From the NCBI GenBank assembly GCA_964441235.1, contig CAYTUQ010000002.1:98265-162264 (forward strand): DNA of 64,000 bases, given 5' to 3'. How positions within the stretch are numbered: position 1 is the stretch's first letter; every line of letters starts with the position of its first letter. Position numbers and translations under genes: made by a program. Source of the DNA: BS750m-G69 sp964441235 (GTDB lineage: Bacteria > Fidelibacterota > UBA2242). A model generated the notes under the pieces. It was given only the letters and a program-made list of their open reading frames with translations. It did no database searches and had not been told where the DNA came from. Shown here piece by piece: positions 17,037 through 26,383 of the stretch.

Positions 17037-17594
17037 TTGAAAAAAAATTTTATAACAATTACTCAGGGCAACAATCCCAAAATATTAGCGTTTGTTATTT
17101 TTCTACATATAATAATTCTGGGCGGTGCATGGTTACACATCAAACCGTATTTAGACAAAAATCCGTGCGCTGTCTGTGGAAGGGCAAACACAAAACCCGT
17201 TAAAACCTTATGGCAATATAAATCTAATCCGGTTCCATACGTTATGGAAAAGAATATATGGTATTGTAAAAAACATTATGCTAAAGCTCCTGAAATCGTA
17301 AAAGATATTCCTTCAAAAAAGGACACTGTTAAAAAACGTTTTTTAATTATTACTTCGACCGGAAGTCTAATGCTAATTACTTTAATTTATACTCTCATTC
17401 TTATCAATCTTAGTTTCTACCTTCTATTTATCCAACCTGCTGTATTGCTCTTATCTTTCTTATTCTTTGGAATTACAGCAAACTTAACAATCACAATATT
17501 TTTTACTTCAATTGCAATAATCCCTCTACTAATTTTCCTATCCTGGAATAAATGGAATCCAAATAAAAAGTATCGTCTCATCACATTCAATTAA
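17037..17594 (+). CDS. Small membrane protein with a cysteine/histidine zinc-ribbon-like loop
   Basis: I do not recognise the family. The 185 residues start with TTG at 17037 (no better ATG in frame, ribosome site weak). A membrane helix lies at about 18-38, then a soluble loop with NPCAVCGRANTKPVK and later WYCKKHY, together a C-x2-C...C-x2-H set suited to zinc binding. Then come three closely spaced helices (about 105-125, 128-150, 155-172). The composition and helices support a genuine protein rather than a chance frame. Neighbours give no hint of function. Confidence 0.6.
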   Translation: MKKNFITITQGNNPKILAFVIFLHIIILGGAWLHIKPYLDKNPCAVCGRANTKPVKTLWQYKSNPVPYVMEKNIWYCKKHYAKAPEIVKDIPSKKDTVKKRFLIITSTGSLMLITLIYTLILINLSFYLLFIQPAVLLLSFLFFGITANLTITIFFTSIAIIPLLIFLSWNKWNPNKKYRLITFN

Positions 17595-17703
17595 AACAAA
17601 GTTGAATGATGAATAATGAACAAGGGATGTTGAATATAGAAGTTTTATCCAATATTTAAATGGCTTGTCTTTTATAGATTATCAAAAAAACAGGAGAATA
17701 AAT

Positions 17704-18204
17704 ATGTCACTTAATTACATTTTCAGACGTCGCAGCATAAGAAAATACACTGACCAACCTGTGAGCGATGAACAAATTAAATCAATATTAGAAGCGGCAA
17801 TGGCGGCACCATCTGCACATAATTACAAACCGTGGCACTTCATTGTCATTAAAAACCGAAGCAGACTTGATCACATAGCGGATATCCATCCTTACGGCAA
17901 AATGCTTTACCAGGCTTCATTAGCAATTGCTGTCTGCGGGAATAAAAAGGTTTCTCCAGACCACTGGATTCAGGATTGTTCTGCGTCAACAGAGAATATT
18001 TTATTGGCACTTCCAGAACTTGGGCTTGGTGGGGTTTGGCTTGGGTGTTATCCTATGGACTCCAGAAATAATGCTTTAAAAGAGTTTTTACCACTACCTG
18101 ATGAAATTGAACTACTCAGTATAATCGCTATCAGTTACCCGGCAGAAGACAAAAAGCCACGCACGCAGTTCAATGCGAAATGTATTCATTATGAAAAATG
18201 GTAG
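17704..18204 (+). CDS. Nitroreductase-family FMN oxidoreductase
   Basis: A 166-residue flavoprotein of the short nitroreductase type. The N-terminal FMN phosphate motif RRRSIRKYTDQPV is followed by AAMAAPSAHNYKPWHFIVI and the C-terminal GLGGVWLGCYP, the three hallmarks of the family. It uses NAD(P)H to reduce quinones, nitro compounds or flavins; the substrate is unknown. I moved the start to 17704 since AGGAG lies seven bases upstream, whereas the longer frame from 17665 adds 13 residues without a ribosome site. A Cys near residue 80 (AVCGNKK) is common in anaerobe homologues. Confidence 0.9.
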   Translation: MSLNYIFRRRSIRKYTDQPVSDEQIKSILEAAMAAPSAHNYKPWHFIVIKNRSRLDHIADIHPYGKMLYQASLAIAVCGNKKVSPDHWIQDCSASTENILLALPELGLGGVWLGCYPMDSRNNALKEFLPLPDEIELLSIIAISYPAEDKKPRTQFNAKCIHYEKW

Positions 18205-18420
18205 CAGTACCCCGTCTCGACAGAGATCCCGTTGGGAAAGCTCCGCTTCGGATTAAAATTTTTGACAAAGTTACTAAAATGCGAAGCAGAGCTTCGCGGT
18301 ACAGTTAAGTCCGAAGCTCATCTTCGGAAACATCCTATCATTACGCCGATGCAACGTTTCGGATAAAGGTTTCCGAGATAAAGTGATCAGAATGCGAAGC
18401 GGAGCTTCGCGGTACAAAGA
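18205..18420. repeat. Spacer with palindromic module and two GCGAAGC hairpins
   Basis: Starts with a module (GTCTCGACAGAGATCCCG at about 18213). Two direct copies of a hairpin follow, GCGAAGCAGAGCTTCGC at 18281-18297 and GCGAAGCGGAGCTTCGC at 18394-18410, both preceded by AAT or AAAT and followed by GGTACA. Between them is CCGAAGCTCATCTTCGG. No gene; it is the leader of the downstream oxidoreductase. Confidence 0.7.
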
Positions 18421-18426
18421 GGAATT

Positions 18427-19545
18427 ATGGATAAAGTTGACATAGTTATAGTTGGTGCCGGTGTTGTCGGTCTGGCTATTGCTTACCGGCTTTCGAAAAT
18501 GAATAGAGAAATTATTCTTCTTGAAAAACATGAAAAATTCGGAATGGAAGCATCATCCAGAAATAGTGAAGTAATTCATGCCGGTATATACTATCCCTCT
18601 GATTCTTTAAAAGCCAGGTTCTGTATCGATGGAAACCACCTGTTATACGAATTGTGCAAAAAGTACAACATTCCTTACAAAAAAACGGTCAAACTTATTG
18701 TGGCTAATACAAAAGAAGAGAAAGAGAATGTTGAATCTCTTTTTCAACAGGGAAAAGAAAATGGTGTTTCGGGACTTGAGCTTCTCTCCGAACCACAGAT
18801 TAAAAATTTAGAGCCGAATATCAGAGCCAACTTCGCTTTACTCAGCCGAGAAACCGGCATTATTGATACTCACCAATTAATGAAGTTTTATGAAACGCAA
18901 TCAGAATCCAATGATGTTATTATTGCTTACCAGTCTGAAGTTGCAGGCATACAAAAAAACGGCGACTTCTTTACACTGGACATTCTTGATTCTGACGGAG
19001 AGCATTTTCAGATTGGATCCTCAATAGTTATAAATTCTGCAGGTATCTCTGCTGATAAAATCGCCTTAATGGCAGGTATTGATATCGACAAAGCCGGGTA
19101 TCGAATTCATCCCTGTAAAGGCGAATACTTTAGCATCTCCAATCGGCACTGTGGTAAAATCGAACATTTGATTTATCCAACTCCCTCCGTTAATAATCTT
19201 GGTATCCATGCAACACTACGGCTGGACGGAACTCTAACGCTTGGGCCAAGCGCTTTCTATGTCGATGAATTTAGTTATGATGTAGATGCAGCACATCAGG
19301 AAGAATTTTTTAACAGCACAAAAAAGTTTTTACCTTTCCTGGATTACGACGATCTTTCTCCTGAAATGTCCGGAATACGTGCAAAACTTCAAGCAAAAGG
19401 GGAAGGGTTCCGAGATTTTATTATACAGGCGGAAAGCGGAAAAGGCTTGTCTGGTCTAATTAATCTCATCGGAATAGAGTCGCCGGGCTTAACTGCTTCG
19501 CCCGCTATTGCGGAATATGTAGAAGACCTCATGAATAATTTGTAA
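18427..19545 (+). CDS. L-2-hydroxyglutarate oxidase-like FAD enzyme (LhgO/L2HGDH type)
   Basis: FAD-dependent oxidoreductase of the DAO superfamily, 372 residues. The Rossmann motif VGAGVVGLAIAYRLS is at 8-22. SSRNSEVIHAGIYYP follows at about 43-57, diagnostic of the L-2-hydroxyglutarate dehydrogenase/oxidase branch, then the C-terminal FAD motif GLINLIGIESPGLTASPAIA. The family oxidises L-2-hydroxyglutarate to 2-oxoglutarate, passing electrons to quinone or oxygen. Related glycerol-3-phosphate or amino-acid oxidases are less likely given the HAGIYYP motif. The start is preceded by AGAGGA. It converges on the restriction enzyme gene with only about 40 bp between. Confidence 0.85.
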   Translation: MDKVDIVIVGAGVVGLAIAYRLSKMNREIILLEKHEKFGMEASSRNSEVIHAGIYYPSDSLKARFCIDGNHLLYELCKKYNIPYKKTVKLIVANTKEEKENVESLFQQGKENGVSGLELLSEPQIKNLEPNIRANFALLSRETGIIDTHQLMKFYETQSESNDVIIAYQSEVAGIQKNGDFFTLDILDSDGEHFQIGSSIVINSAGISADKIALMAGIDIDKAGYRIHPCKGEYFSISNRHCGKIEHLIYPTPSVNNLGIHATLRLDGTLTLGPSAFYVDEFSYDVDAAHQEEFFNSTKKFLPFLDYDDLSPEMSGIRAKLQAKGEGFRDFIIQAESGKGLSGLINLIGIESPGLTASPAIAEYVEDLMNNL

Positions 19546-19583
19546 AGTTAGCAGGTGTTATGCAATAAGTTATTACTGTGCAT

Positions 19584-22463
19584 TTAAAAACTACTTTCAA
19601 CAATCTTTATTTCATCTTCTGTTAAACCGTAAAGTTCATAAACCATCCGGTCTATCTCTTTGTCAGTTTGTGATATTTGAGTTTGCAGATTGTTTATTTC
19701 CGCTTTGTATGATTCGAAATACTCCTCCCACTCGTCCTGCTGAACAAGTGAAAGTTGTATTTTCTGCTTATTGAGTTCTGAAACAAATGTTTTAAAATCG
19801 TAATTGTAAAATGATTCTAACTTTTTGCTGATTTTTTCTACTTCCAAATTGTCTTTTACTCTACGCAAAAGCCTGTTTTTCTTTTCTTGTAGCTGCTTGT
19901 TCAATTCAAGCATTTGGTCGGATTTTGCGATGAAGGGTAGTTGCAGTTCCTTTGAGATTTCCTTTATTGGTATTTCTTTGACTTGTGCAATTCTTATCTT
20001 TGGAAACACATCAGTATTTGCAGTAAATTTAGAACGATAATAAAACTGTATTAACGAAGAGTTAATAATACTCAATAAATAAAAAGGACTAAAGTAATCT
20101 TTAATAATTTTAATGGAATATAGACTTCTATTCTGTTGAATAGACTCCTCTGTATAAAAAGCTGTAATTCTATTTCCTGTTTCTCGAATAACAACTCTTT
20201 GACCTGAGAAATAAAATTCATCTTTTCTAAACTGGTTATATGTTTCACTCGAAATATATTTATTTTTATAAATAATATACCTTCCAATAACATCGCCTGT
20301 TAGTATTGGTACTGAACCAACTTCAGAAACTTTATCTTTTCCTATTTCAAGTCCCCTTTGTATTTTTGAGAAATTCTTTATACAAGTTGATTGATATTCA
20401 ATTTTTGTAATTATTTTGCTGCCAGGAATAAATTTATTCCAATTCTGTTCAGTATTTTTCCATTTGCGGATATTTAATATTGCTGTTGGCATTTGAACGT
20501 CTTGAAAAACACCATCCCCTTTATCTAATATTTCTTGTATATCTACATTCTGTAAAAGAAAATTTCTTAAGCTACTGTAATTTAATCCTTTAATAAAAAG
20601 TGAAGGAACAATAAATGAAAAAGCTGCGTTAATTTTTAAAAGTTTAATTCCTTTTTCAATAAAATAGGCATATAAATCTCCACAATTAGCTGTCTCAAAA
20701 CGATTAAGATAATAATCTTGATATTTCGTTACTTGAACATACGGCGGATTTCCAATCACTACATCAAAACCACCATTTTGCATTATTTCTGGGAATTCCT
20801 TATTCCAGTCAAAAGCTTTATCTCCTGCAACTTCAGGATCATCAATCAGTGAGTTTCCACATTTAATATTGCTGTTAAGGTCAGAAAGTTGGCGCCCTTT
20901 TTTAGCAGTGCGCAGCCAGAGTGAAAGCCGTGCAATCTCAACTGATTCTTCATTAATATCAACGCCGTAAAGGTTGTTTTCCAAAACGGCTTTATCAATG
21001 TCAAATAGGGATAATTGACCACAGGATAATTCTGTTTCGATATCCCATATACTTTTATGTTCTGCAATTAAAAAGTTTAGAGCCTGAATTAAAAAAGCGC
21101 CGCTGCCACAAGCGGGATCGAGTATTTTAAGAGACAGAAGCCACTCTTTATACTCTTCAAGCTTTTTTACAAGTTCTTCTCCTTTCTTTGATAAACGGAC
21201 TACACTCCCTGCTGATTTGGATTTATTAAAACAGGTATCATCAATATCGATATCGTTAATACAAAGTTCTTCTTTTTTATCTTTGCAAAGTGTGCCGATG
21301 GTGTTTTCTATAATGTATTGAGTGATATATTTGGGAGTGTAAAAAATTCCTTCCTTTTTGCGTTTTGTTTGCTTTTTGATAATTGGTTCGCCTTGAATCT
21401 CTGCCGTTATTTCTTCAATTTCGTTAAGAGAATGTTCAAAAATATGGCCAAGAATATTTACATCAATATCTGTGTTAAAATCGTAAGACGAAAGTTTTAA
21501 ACTATCATCTTTTAGTATTTCATCATCTATCTTGATATTATTTAAAATATCATCAGGAGCAAACAGACCGCCGTTGTATGGTGGCAGTTCATAGTTTTTA
21601 TATTTATGTCCTTTGTCTAAATGCTCAAAAAACAGCTTAAATCTTCTGTATAAAGGCTGATAAGCTTCAAGTTCTTGTAGTTTCTTCCAATGTTCTACAA
21701 TTGTTGAAATTGCGTTCGGTGGAATCAGACCTGTATCCTCGGCAAACAAGATGAACAGGAGCCGGTCTAACAGTTTTTGTGATTTTTTAAAGAGAATTAA
21801 TTTATCGTACTGTGGATTATTTTTTACAATATTGTTAAATATTTTACGTTTGAATTGAGAATAATCTTGATATAGCTGTTTGGAGATATTTTCTTCATGT
21901 AAAACAGATTCATTCTTTAACTTTAAAGGAATATCAAAAAAGATGCTCTCTTTACTTAAAATGAGATAAAGAATTTTGAAGTTCTCTTCATTCAATTTAA
22001 AAAGATTGAATTCTTCGAAATCAGTGGCGTTATCAATATAAAATCGTATTCTCTCAAAATTAGAGGTAATAATATAACGACAGGAAGGTTGATGATTTTT
22101 ATAACTGAATGCTTGTTCTGTAATTGATTCGAGATCGGTCGTTTTTGTTGATTTTAGTTCAATAACACCGATAGCATTACCATTTCTTAAAATTGCGCCA
22201 TCAGCTTTGCGGGCATCCGTAAGATTTTTAAATTCAGTAGTCAGATTATAATTTTCATCCGGATTAATTTTGTATCCTAAAACCTGGACAAAAATTTCTC
22301 GCAGGAAACCCTCTTGATAGTTTTCTTCTTTTAAAAGCCGGATATTCTCTATGCGTTGATAATTACCATAGAATTGCTTGAATTTTTGGAAGGCAATCTC
22401 AATTGTAGATTCGGAAAGATTTTTAATGTATTTATTGATTACAGATTTTTGAAATAATGACAT
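19584..22463 (-). CDS. Type IIG restriction-modification enzyme (nuclease, methyltransferase and target recognition in one chain)
   Basis: A 959-residue bifunctional enzyme cutting and methylating DNA. The N-terminal third has a PD-(D/E)xK-like nuclease site, Asp 88 (ARKADGAIL) and E102-L-K104 (GVIELK). The middle has the helical connector (ILGHIFEHSL 337-346, GIFYTPKYIT 372-381). The methyltransferase follows: SAM motif LDPACGSGAF at 448-457, DINEESVEIARLSLWL, and the adenine-specific catalytic NPPY at 572-575. The last 370 residues have the TaqI-C/Eco57I-type specificity region ending in a coiled coil with LYGLTEDE. No separate S or R subunit is nearby. The product is adenine-N6 methylation plus cleavage; the recognition site cannot be read off. 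It sits next to an MNT/HEPN remnant, so this is a small defence island. Confidence 0.92.
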   Translation of the reverse strand: MSLFQKSVINKYIKNLSESTIEIAFQKFKQFYGNYQRIENIRLLKEENYQEGFLREIFVQVLGYKINPDENYNLTTEFKNLTDARKADGAILRNGNAIGVIELKSTKTTDLESITEQAFSYKNHQPSCRYIITSNFERIRFYIDNATDFEEFNLFKLNEENFKILYLILSKESIFFDIPLKLKNESVLHEENISKQLYQDYSQFKRKIFNNIVKNNPQYDKLILFKKSQKLLDRLLFILFAEDTGLIPPNAISTIVEHWKKLQELEAYQPLYRRFKLFFEHLDKGHKYKNYELPPYNGGLFAPDDILNNIKIDDEILKDDSLKLSSYDFNTDIDVNILGHIFEHSLNEIEEITAEIQGEPIIKKQTKRKKEGIFYTPKYITQYIIENTIGTLCKDKKEELCINDIDIDDTCFNKSKSAGSVVRLSKKGEELVKKLEEYKEWLLSLKILDPACGSGAFLIQALNFLIAEHKSIWDIETELSCGQLSLFDIDKAVLENNLYGVDINEESVEIARLSLWLRTAKKGRQLSDLNSNIKCGNSLIDDPEVAGDKAFDWNKEFPEIMQNGGFDVVIGNPPYVQVTKYQDYYLNRFETANCGDLYAYFIEKGIKLLKINAAFSFIVPSLFIKGLNYSSLRNFLLQNVDIQEILDKGDGVFQDVQMPTAILNIRKWKNTEQNWNKFIPGSKIITKIEYQSTCIKNFSKIQRGLEIGKDKVSEVGSVPILTGDVIGRYIIYKNKYISSETYNQFRKDEFYFSGQRVVIRETGNRITAFYTEESIQQNRSLYSIKIIKDYFSPFYLLSIINSSLIQFYYRSKFTANTDVFPKIRIAQVKEIPIKEISKELQLPFIAKSDQMLELNKQLQEKKNRLLRRVKDNLEVEKISKKLESFYNYDFKTFVSELNKQKIQLSLVQQDEWEEYFESYKAEINNLQTQISQTDKEIDRMVYELYGLTEDEIKIVESSF

Positions 22464-22526
22464 GAAAGGAATTTAATATAAATATGAGATTTTATACAAT
22501 TTAATTATGGATTATAATGTAATCTC

Positions 22527-22691
22527 TCAATTACCAGGAATAAACCTCCGATAAACCGGAGCAGACCGTTTGCTAATGGTATCCCTCTGGGAAAAACGGT
22601 TGTAATGCGGAGAGGGAGTTTCAATTAAAACTTTCGCAGATTTCAGATTTTCAAAAGAATATTCAAACCAACTTTTAGTTTCATCTTTCAT
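22527..22691 (-). pseudogene. Truncated HEPN-domain partner of the MNT gene, ended by palindromic repeat DNA
   Basis: The minus-strand ATG at 22691 overlaps the end of the nucleotidyltransferase gene by eleven bases. The first 24 residues, with SWFEYSFENLKSAKVLIE, match the opening helix of HEPN toxins. After residue 24 homology stops abruptly: the remaining 30 codons are translated from a hairpin (arms ACCGTTT/AAAACGGT around 22565-22601, with GGTATCCCTCTGGGA in its loop) and run to TGA at 22527-22529. A full HEPN protein would be about 120-140 residues. The toxin is therefore almost certainly dead. It is under 60 codons and easily missed. Confidence 0.65.
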
Positions 22692-22989
22692 AAATCATCT
22701 CTCCATTTTTAATTTCTGAAAGGAACCAATTGTCGGAAATCCCAGGTTTGATTGGAATTATATCGAGAGGAATTTTGCTAGCAATTTTTCTTGTTAATTT
22801 TCGATACTTCATTGCTAAAGATAAATATGATTCTTCACTATCCTGAAAAACTGCAATATCTATGTCTTTAGGATTTTCTGAATTAATAAAAGAGCCAAAA
22901 ACAACGATTTTCCTTATTTCGCTTTCTCTTGATAAAATTTCTCTTATTTCTTGTTTTAGTCTATCTCTTATTTCTTTTGTTAAATTCAT
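22681..22989 (-). CDS. MNT-type minimal nucleotidyltransferase (antitoxin of an MNT/HEPN pair)
   Basis: 102 residues with the polymerase-beta-like core: helix EIRDRLKQEIREIL, then VVFGSFINSENPKDIDIAVFQ, that is GS followed by the DID metal-binding pair, and a later acidic strand IPLDIIPI. This is the minimal nucleotidyltransferase (COG1708/COG1669) that AMPylates and silences a HEPN RNase toxin. Its partner directly downstream overlaps but is truncated, so the antitoxin may now be an orphan. No ribosome site is obvious before the ATG at 22989. Confidence 0.8.
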   Translation of the reverse strand: MNLTKEIRDRLKQEIREILSRESEIRKIVVFGSFINSENPKDIDIAVFQDSEESYLSLAMKYRKLTRKIASKIPLDIIPIKPGISDNWFLSEIKNGEMIYER

Positions 22990-23189
22990 TTTTCTACTTT
23001 ATTTATTATTAAATTCTAAGACAAAAAAAATTAGAATCAATACATATTTTTCAGAAGTCATGTATATCAGCCATCTTCTGTTTCCCGAATATAATCTATT
23101 GTTATTTTCTATTTGAAGCACAAATGAACAGTAAATTTGTTACTTTTATATGTCCCTCAATTAATAAATCTTCGTATTGAGCTAACACC

Positions 23190-24599
23190 TTAAACAAGTT
23201 TCGCAATTACCTCAATATGCGGCGTATGAGGAAACATATCAATCGGTTGGACTGAATCAATCCTGTAATTCCCCCTATCTGCAATTAACTTCAAATCTCT
23301 CACCTGTGTAGCGGGATTGCATGATACATATACGATTTTAGATGGATGAATCTGTATAATATCATTAACAAGTTTCGGGTGCATGCCACTGCGGGGCGGG
23401 TCTATTATAATCAAGTCCGGAGAGGGTAATTCTTTCAACAACTCAGGTTCCTTTCGAAAGAGTTTATCAAGGTTCCCTTCGATGAACCTGACATTCTCAA
23501 TTCCATTCAGTTTTGCGTTCTCATTCGCATCCCTAATTGCTTCGGGGACAATCTCAAAGCCAATCACATTTTTTACGCAAGAAGCCAAATAAAGTGCAAT
23601 AGTCCCTGTGCCGCAGTACAGATCCCAAACAAACTCGTCTTTTTCAAGTCCAGAAAAATTCTTAACAACCTCGTATAACTTCTCTGCCATTAATGTATTG
23701 GTTTGAAAGAATGAGCTGGGTGATATTTTAAATGTAAGTTCTCCCAGCTTTTCTTCAATATACTGTTTCCCATAAAGCAGGTTTGTCTTCTCTCCTATTG
23801 TAGTTCCGGAAATACTGGTATTTATCGTATTTACAAAACTTGTAAGGTTTGGCAATTTTTCAGACAATTCGTCTGCAAGCGGCATAAGTAATTCAGGTGA
23901 ATCAGAGCTGGTAACGATATTTACCATCAATTGGTCTGTTTTTTGTCCTTTCCGGATAACAAGATGTCTTAGAAATCCTTTATGGCTTTTTTGGTCATAA
24001 GGTGAGAATTTATTTCTCAGTGCAAAATTGCGGACAGAAGAAAGTAAAATGCCGGATTCCTCCGGGGCTATAATGCAATCATCAATATCTATTGCTTTCC
24101 AGTAATTCCCCGACGCTCTGAGACCAAGAGTAAAATCTTTCTGCTTCTCTTTATCCAGACCATCTATTATCCATCTTCTATTCGAGAAAGCGAATTCCAT
24201 TTTATTGCGATAACGGAATATTTTATCGGAGGAGACAGGAAAATTAACAACCGTCTCTTTAAATCCACCAAGATGATGGTAAAGTTCTTTGACCTGATTG
24301 TGTAATTGCTTTAGCTGTTCCTCATATTGAAGATTCTGATGTTTGCAGCCGCCGCAATGTCCAAAATAGGGACAAGGAGGTATTATTTCATTATCACTTC
24401 TTCTAATAACCTCCAGAACTCTTGCTTCGCCGTAATTTGAAGTTGCTTTCGTTATGTGAGCTTTAACAACACGTCCCGGGACAGCACAATTTGGAATGAA
24501 AATGATATAATCATCCACATGGACAATTCCTTTACCACCGAAAGCCAAGCTTTCAATCGTTAGCTCTAATTCCTGATGTTTCTTTACCGGAGGGGACAA
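23190..24599 (-). CDS. 23S rRNA (uracil-C5)-methyltransferase, RlmD/RumA family
   Basis: SAM-dependent methylation of uridine C5 in rRNA or tRNA (COG2265). Layout: N-terminal TRAM domain (ELTIESLAFGGKGIVHVDDY), a 4Fe-4S site CPYFGHCGGCKHQ at about 84-97, a central RNA-binding part, SAM motif LYCGTGTIALYLA near 330, DPPRSGMHPKL near 400, and the catalytic cysteine in YVSCNPATQVRDL near 425. The 469 residues are normal. The exact target base (U747, U1939 or U54 of tRNA) cannot be decided from motifs. It is 60 bp upstream of the HD-GYP gene and may share its transcript. Confidence 0.92.
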   Translation of the reverse strand: MSPPVKKHQELELTIESLAFGGKGIVHVDDYIIFIPNCAVPGRVVKAHITKATSNYGEARVLEVIRRSDNEIIPPCPYFGHCGGCKHQNLQYEEQLKQLHNQVKELYHHLGGFKETVVNFPVSSDKIFRYRNKMEFAFSNRRWIIDGLDKEKQKDFTLGLRASGNYWKAIDIDDCIIAPEESGILLSSVRNFALRNKFSPYDQKSHKGFLRHLVIRKGQKTDQLMVNIVTSSDSPELLMPLADELSEKLPNLTSFVNTINTSISGTTIGEKTNLLYGKQYIEEKLGELTFKISPSSFFQTNTLMAEKLYEVVKNFSGLEKDEFVWDLYCGTGTIALYLASCVKNVIGFEIVPEAIRDANENAKLNGIENVRFIEGNLDKLFRKEPELLKELPSPDLIIIDPPRSGMHPKLVNDIIQIHPSKIVYVSCNPATQVRDLKLIADRGNYRIDSVQPIDMFPHTPHIEVIAKLV

Positions 24600-24660
24600 T
24601 TTTTCAGTTTCTTCTATGTCAATTATATATTATCACATTTCACGTTTTAAACTTCACGCT

Positions 24661-26370
24661 TCATATCTTCACTTCCACTTCATCTATCTGCGATGGGTCC
24701 ATATACTTTTTTGCATATTTAAGATAAATTTTCTCATTGACAAATATCTTGAACAATTCCGGGTCAATGTGTCGGTCTTTTGCCATAAAACCCATAATCT
24801 TCATCGCTTCAGATAAAGTTTTACCTTTTTTATAAGGACGGTCTTTTGCGGTAAGCGCCTCAAAAATATCAGCCAGTGCCATCATCCTTGCTTGAGTAGA
24901 AAGCTGCTCATCTTTCAATCCATTTGGATAACCTGTCCCATCCAGTTTCTCATGATGACCACCTGCATATTCGGGCACTCGCCGCAATTTTTTCGGATAC
25001 GGCAATTTCTCAAGCATCTTAATGGTAACAACAACATGATTATTTATAATTTGCCGTTCTTCCTCGGTAAGAGTACCCTTAGGAATACAAAGATTTTTTA
25101 TCTCATCCTCGGAAAGCAAAGACTTTTCCTCTTTGTTTATCTCAATTTTCTCGCCACCTATTTTTCTTACACGTTCCTGTTTATCCTGTGCCATAAATTC
25201 TCCACCGACATTGGAAGTTTCGAGAAGTAAAAAGTCATCCTCTATATCTCTGACTTTTGCCTCATAAGCCTCTTCTAAGGTTTTTACATCTTCAAAAGAC
25301 TTACCCTCTGCGATTCTGAGTTTATGTTTTAACAGTTCAATTTCAGCATCTCTCTTTAATACTTCAAATCTCATTTTTATTGTGTTTATCCTATCATAAA
25401 TTGTTTCCAATTTTGCGGATTTATCTACAACATATTCAGGTGTTGTAATTTTGCCAACATCATGCATCCATGCAGCGATTCGTAGTTCTTTGAGTTGATC
25501 TTTGTTGAGATGAAAATGAGTGTACTTTCCGTAATCTATATTATCAACAACATCAGCAATCATCATGGTTAATTTCGCTACACGTTCGATGTGACCGCCT
25601 GTATAAGCCGATTTTTCATCAATTGCCGATGCAATTACCTGTATAAATGATTCCAACAACTGTTCCAAATCATGAATAAGGCGAGTATTGGTAATTGCTA
25701 TAGCCGCTTGCGATGCCAGCGATACAATAAGCTCCTGATCAGGTGTTGAATATGGAACAGTTTCCTTCGTTAAAGGGTCTTGAGCATTTATGAGCTGCAG
25801 TACACCGATAATTTCATCCTCGTGGTTTCTCATAGGAACAACAAGCATAGATTTTGATCTGTAACCAGTTTTATTGTCAAAAGCCCGCGTCCCTGTAAAA
25901 TCAAAACCCTCAACATCATAAACATCCGGAATATTTACAATTTTGCCCGTGAGAGCGACGTGAGCTGAAACCATCGCATGATTCGGTTTGCCATCCTGAA
26001 GATAAAGTTTCACGGGATACCAATCTATAGGATTACCGGAAGTTCCTCCCATCCTGATATTCAATGACCCGGTTTGTACAATCTCAAACCTTAAAGACCT
26101 TTCGTCGTCATTCATCATATAGAGTGTTCCACCGTCAGATTTCGTAAAATTGCGCGCCTCCTCAAGAATCATTTGAAGAAGTTTGGGCAAATTACGCTCT
26201 GCGGAGAGTGCCGCACCAATTTTTGAAAGCTGTTTTACCCTGTCACACATATCGGACAAGGATTGGCGAATTTCAAAAGGGCTATCTAATATTTGCTTTT
26301 TCAGTTTTGTATTATCTTCAAAATAGGATAATAATTGGTCAATTCTCTCTGAACACTCGTTTTCTTTCAT
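24661..26370 (-). CDS. GAF-domain HD-GYP cyclic-di-GMP phosphodiesterase-like protein with long HD/GYP insert
   Basis: 569 residues, cytoplasmic. After an N-terminal helical segment (1-40) there is a GAF sensor domain (about 45-230; VVPMRNHEDEIIGVLQLIN, LASQAAIAITN). The HD-GYP domain opens with ASAIDEKSAYTGGHIERVAKL and AAWMHDVGKI near 305. Some 120 charged residues, probably coiled coil (KMRFEVLKRDAEIELLKHKL and following), separate this from the second half with HHEKLDGTGYPNG, the GYP signature. Metal ligands H, HD and HH are intact, so c-di-GMP hydrolysis is plausible. The insert is longer than in typical HD-GYP proteins. It is close behind the CPBP protease gene (13 bp). Confidence 0.88.
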   Translation of the reverse strand: MKENECSERIDQLLSYFEDNTKLKKQILDSPFEIRQSLSDMCDRVKQLSKIGAALSAERNLPKLLQMILEEARNFTKSDGGTLYMMNDDERSLRFEIVQTGSLNIRMGGTSGNPIDWYPVKLYLQDGKPNHAMVSAHVALTGKIVNIPDVYDVEGFDFTGTRAFDNKTGYRSKSMLVVPMRNHEDEIIGVLQLINAQDPLTKETVPYSTPDQELIVSLASQAAIAITNTRLIHDLEQLLESFIQVIASAIDEKSAYTGGHIERVAKLTMMIADVVDNIDYGKYTHFHLNKDQLKELRIAAWMHDVGKITTPEYVVDKSAKLETIYDRINTIKMRFEVLKRDAEIELLKHKLRIAEGKSFEDVKTLEEAYEAKVRDIEDDFLLLETSNVGGEFMAQDKQERVRKIGGEKIEINKEEKSLLSEDEIKNLCIPKGTLTEEERQIINNHVVVTIKMLEKLPYPKKLRRVPEYAGGHHEKLDGTGYPNGLKDEQLSTQARMMALADIFEALTAKDRPYKKGKTLSEAMKIMGFMAKDRHIDPELFKIFVNEKIYLKYAKKYMDPSQIDEVEVKI

Positions 26371-26383
26371 AATGACTACCTAC

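Noticed and set aside
22464..22680. Idea that a complete second toxin gene lies between the restriction gene and the MNT gene
   Set aside because: Only the first 24 codons resemble a HEPN domain; the rest is hairpin repeat DNA.
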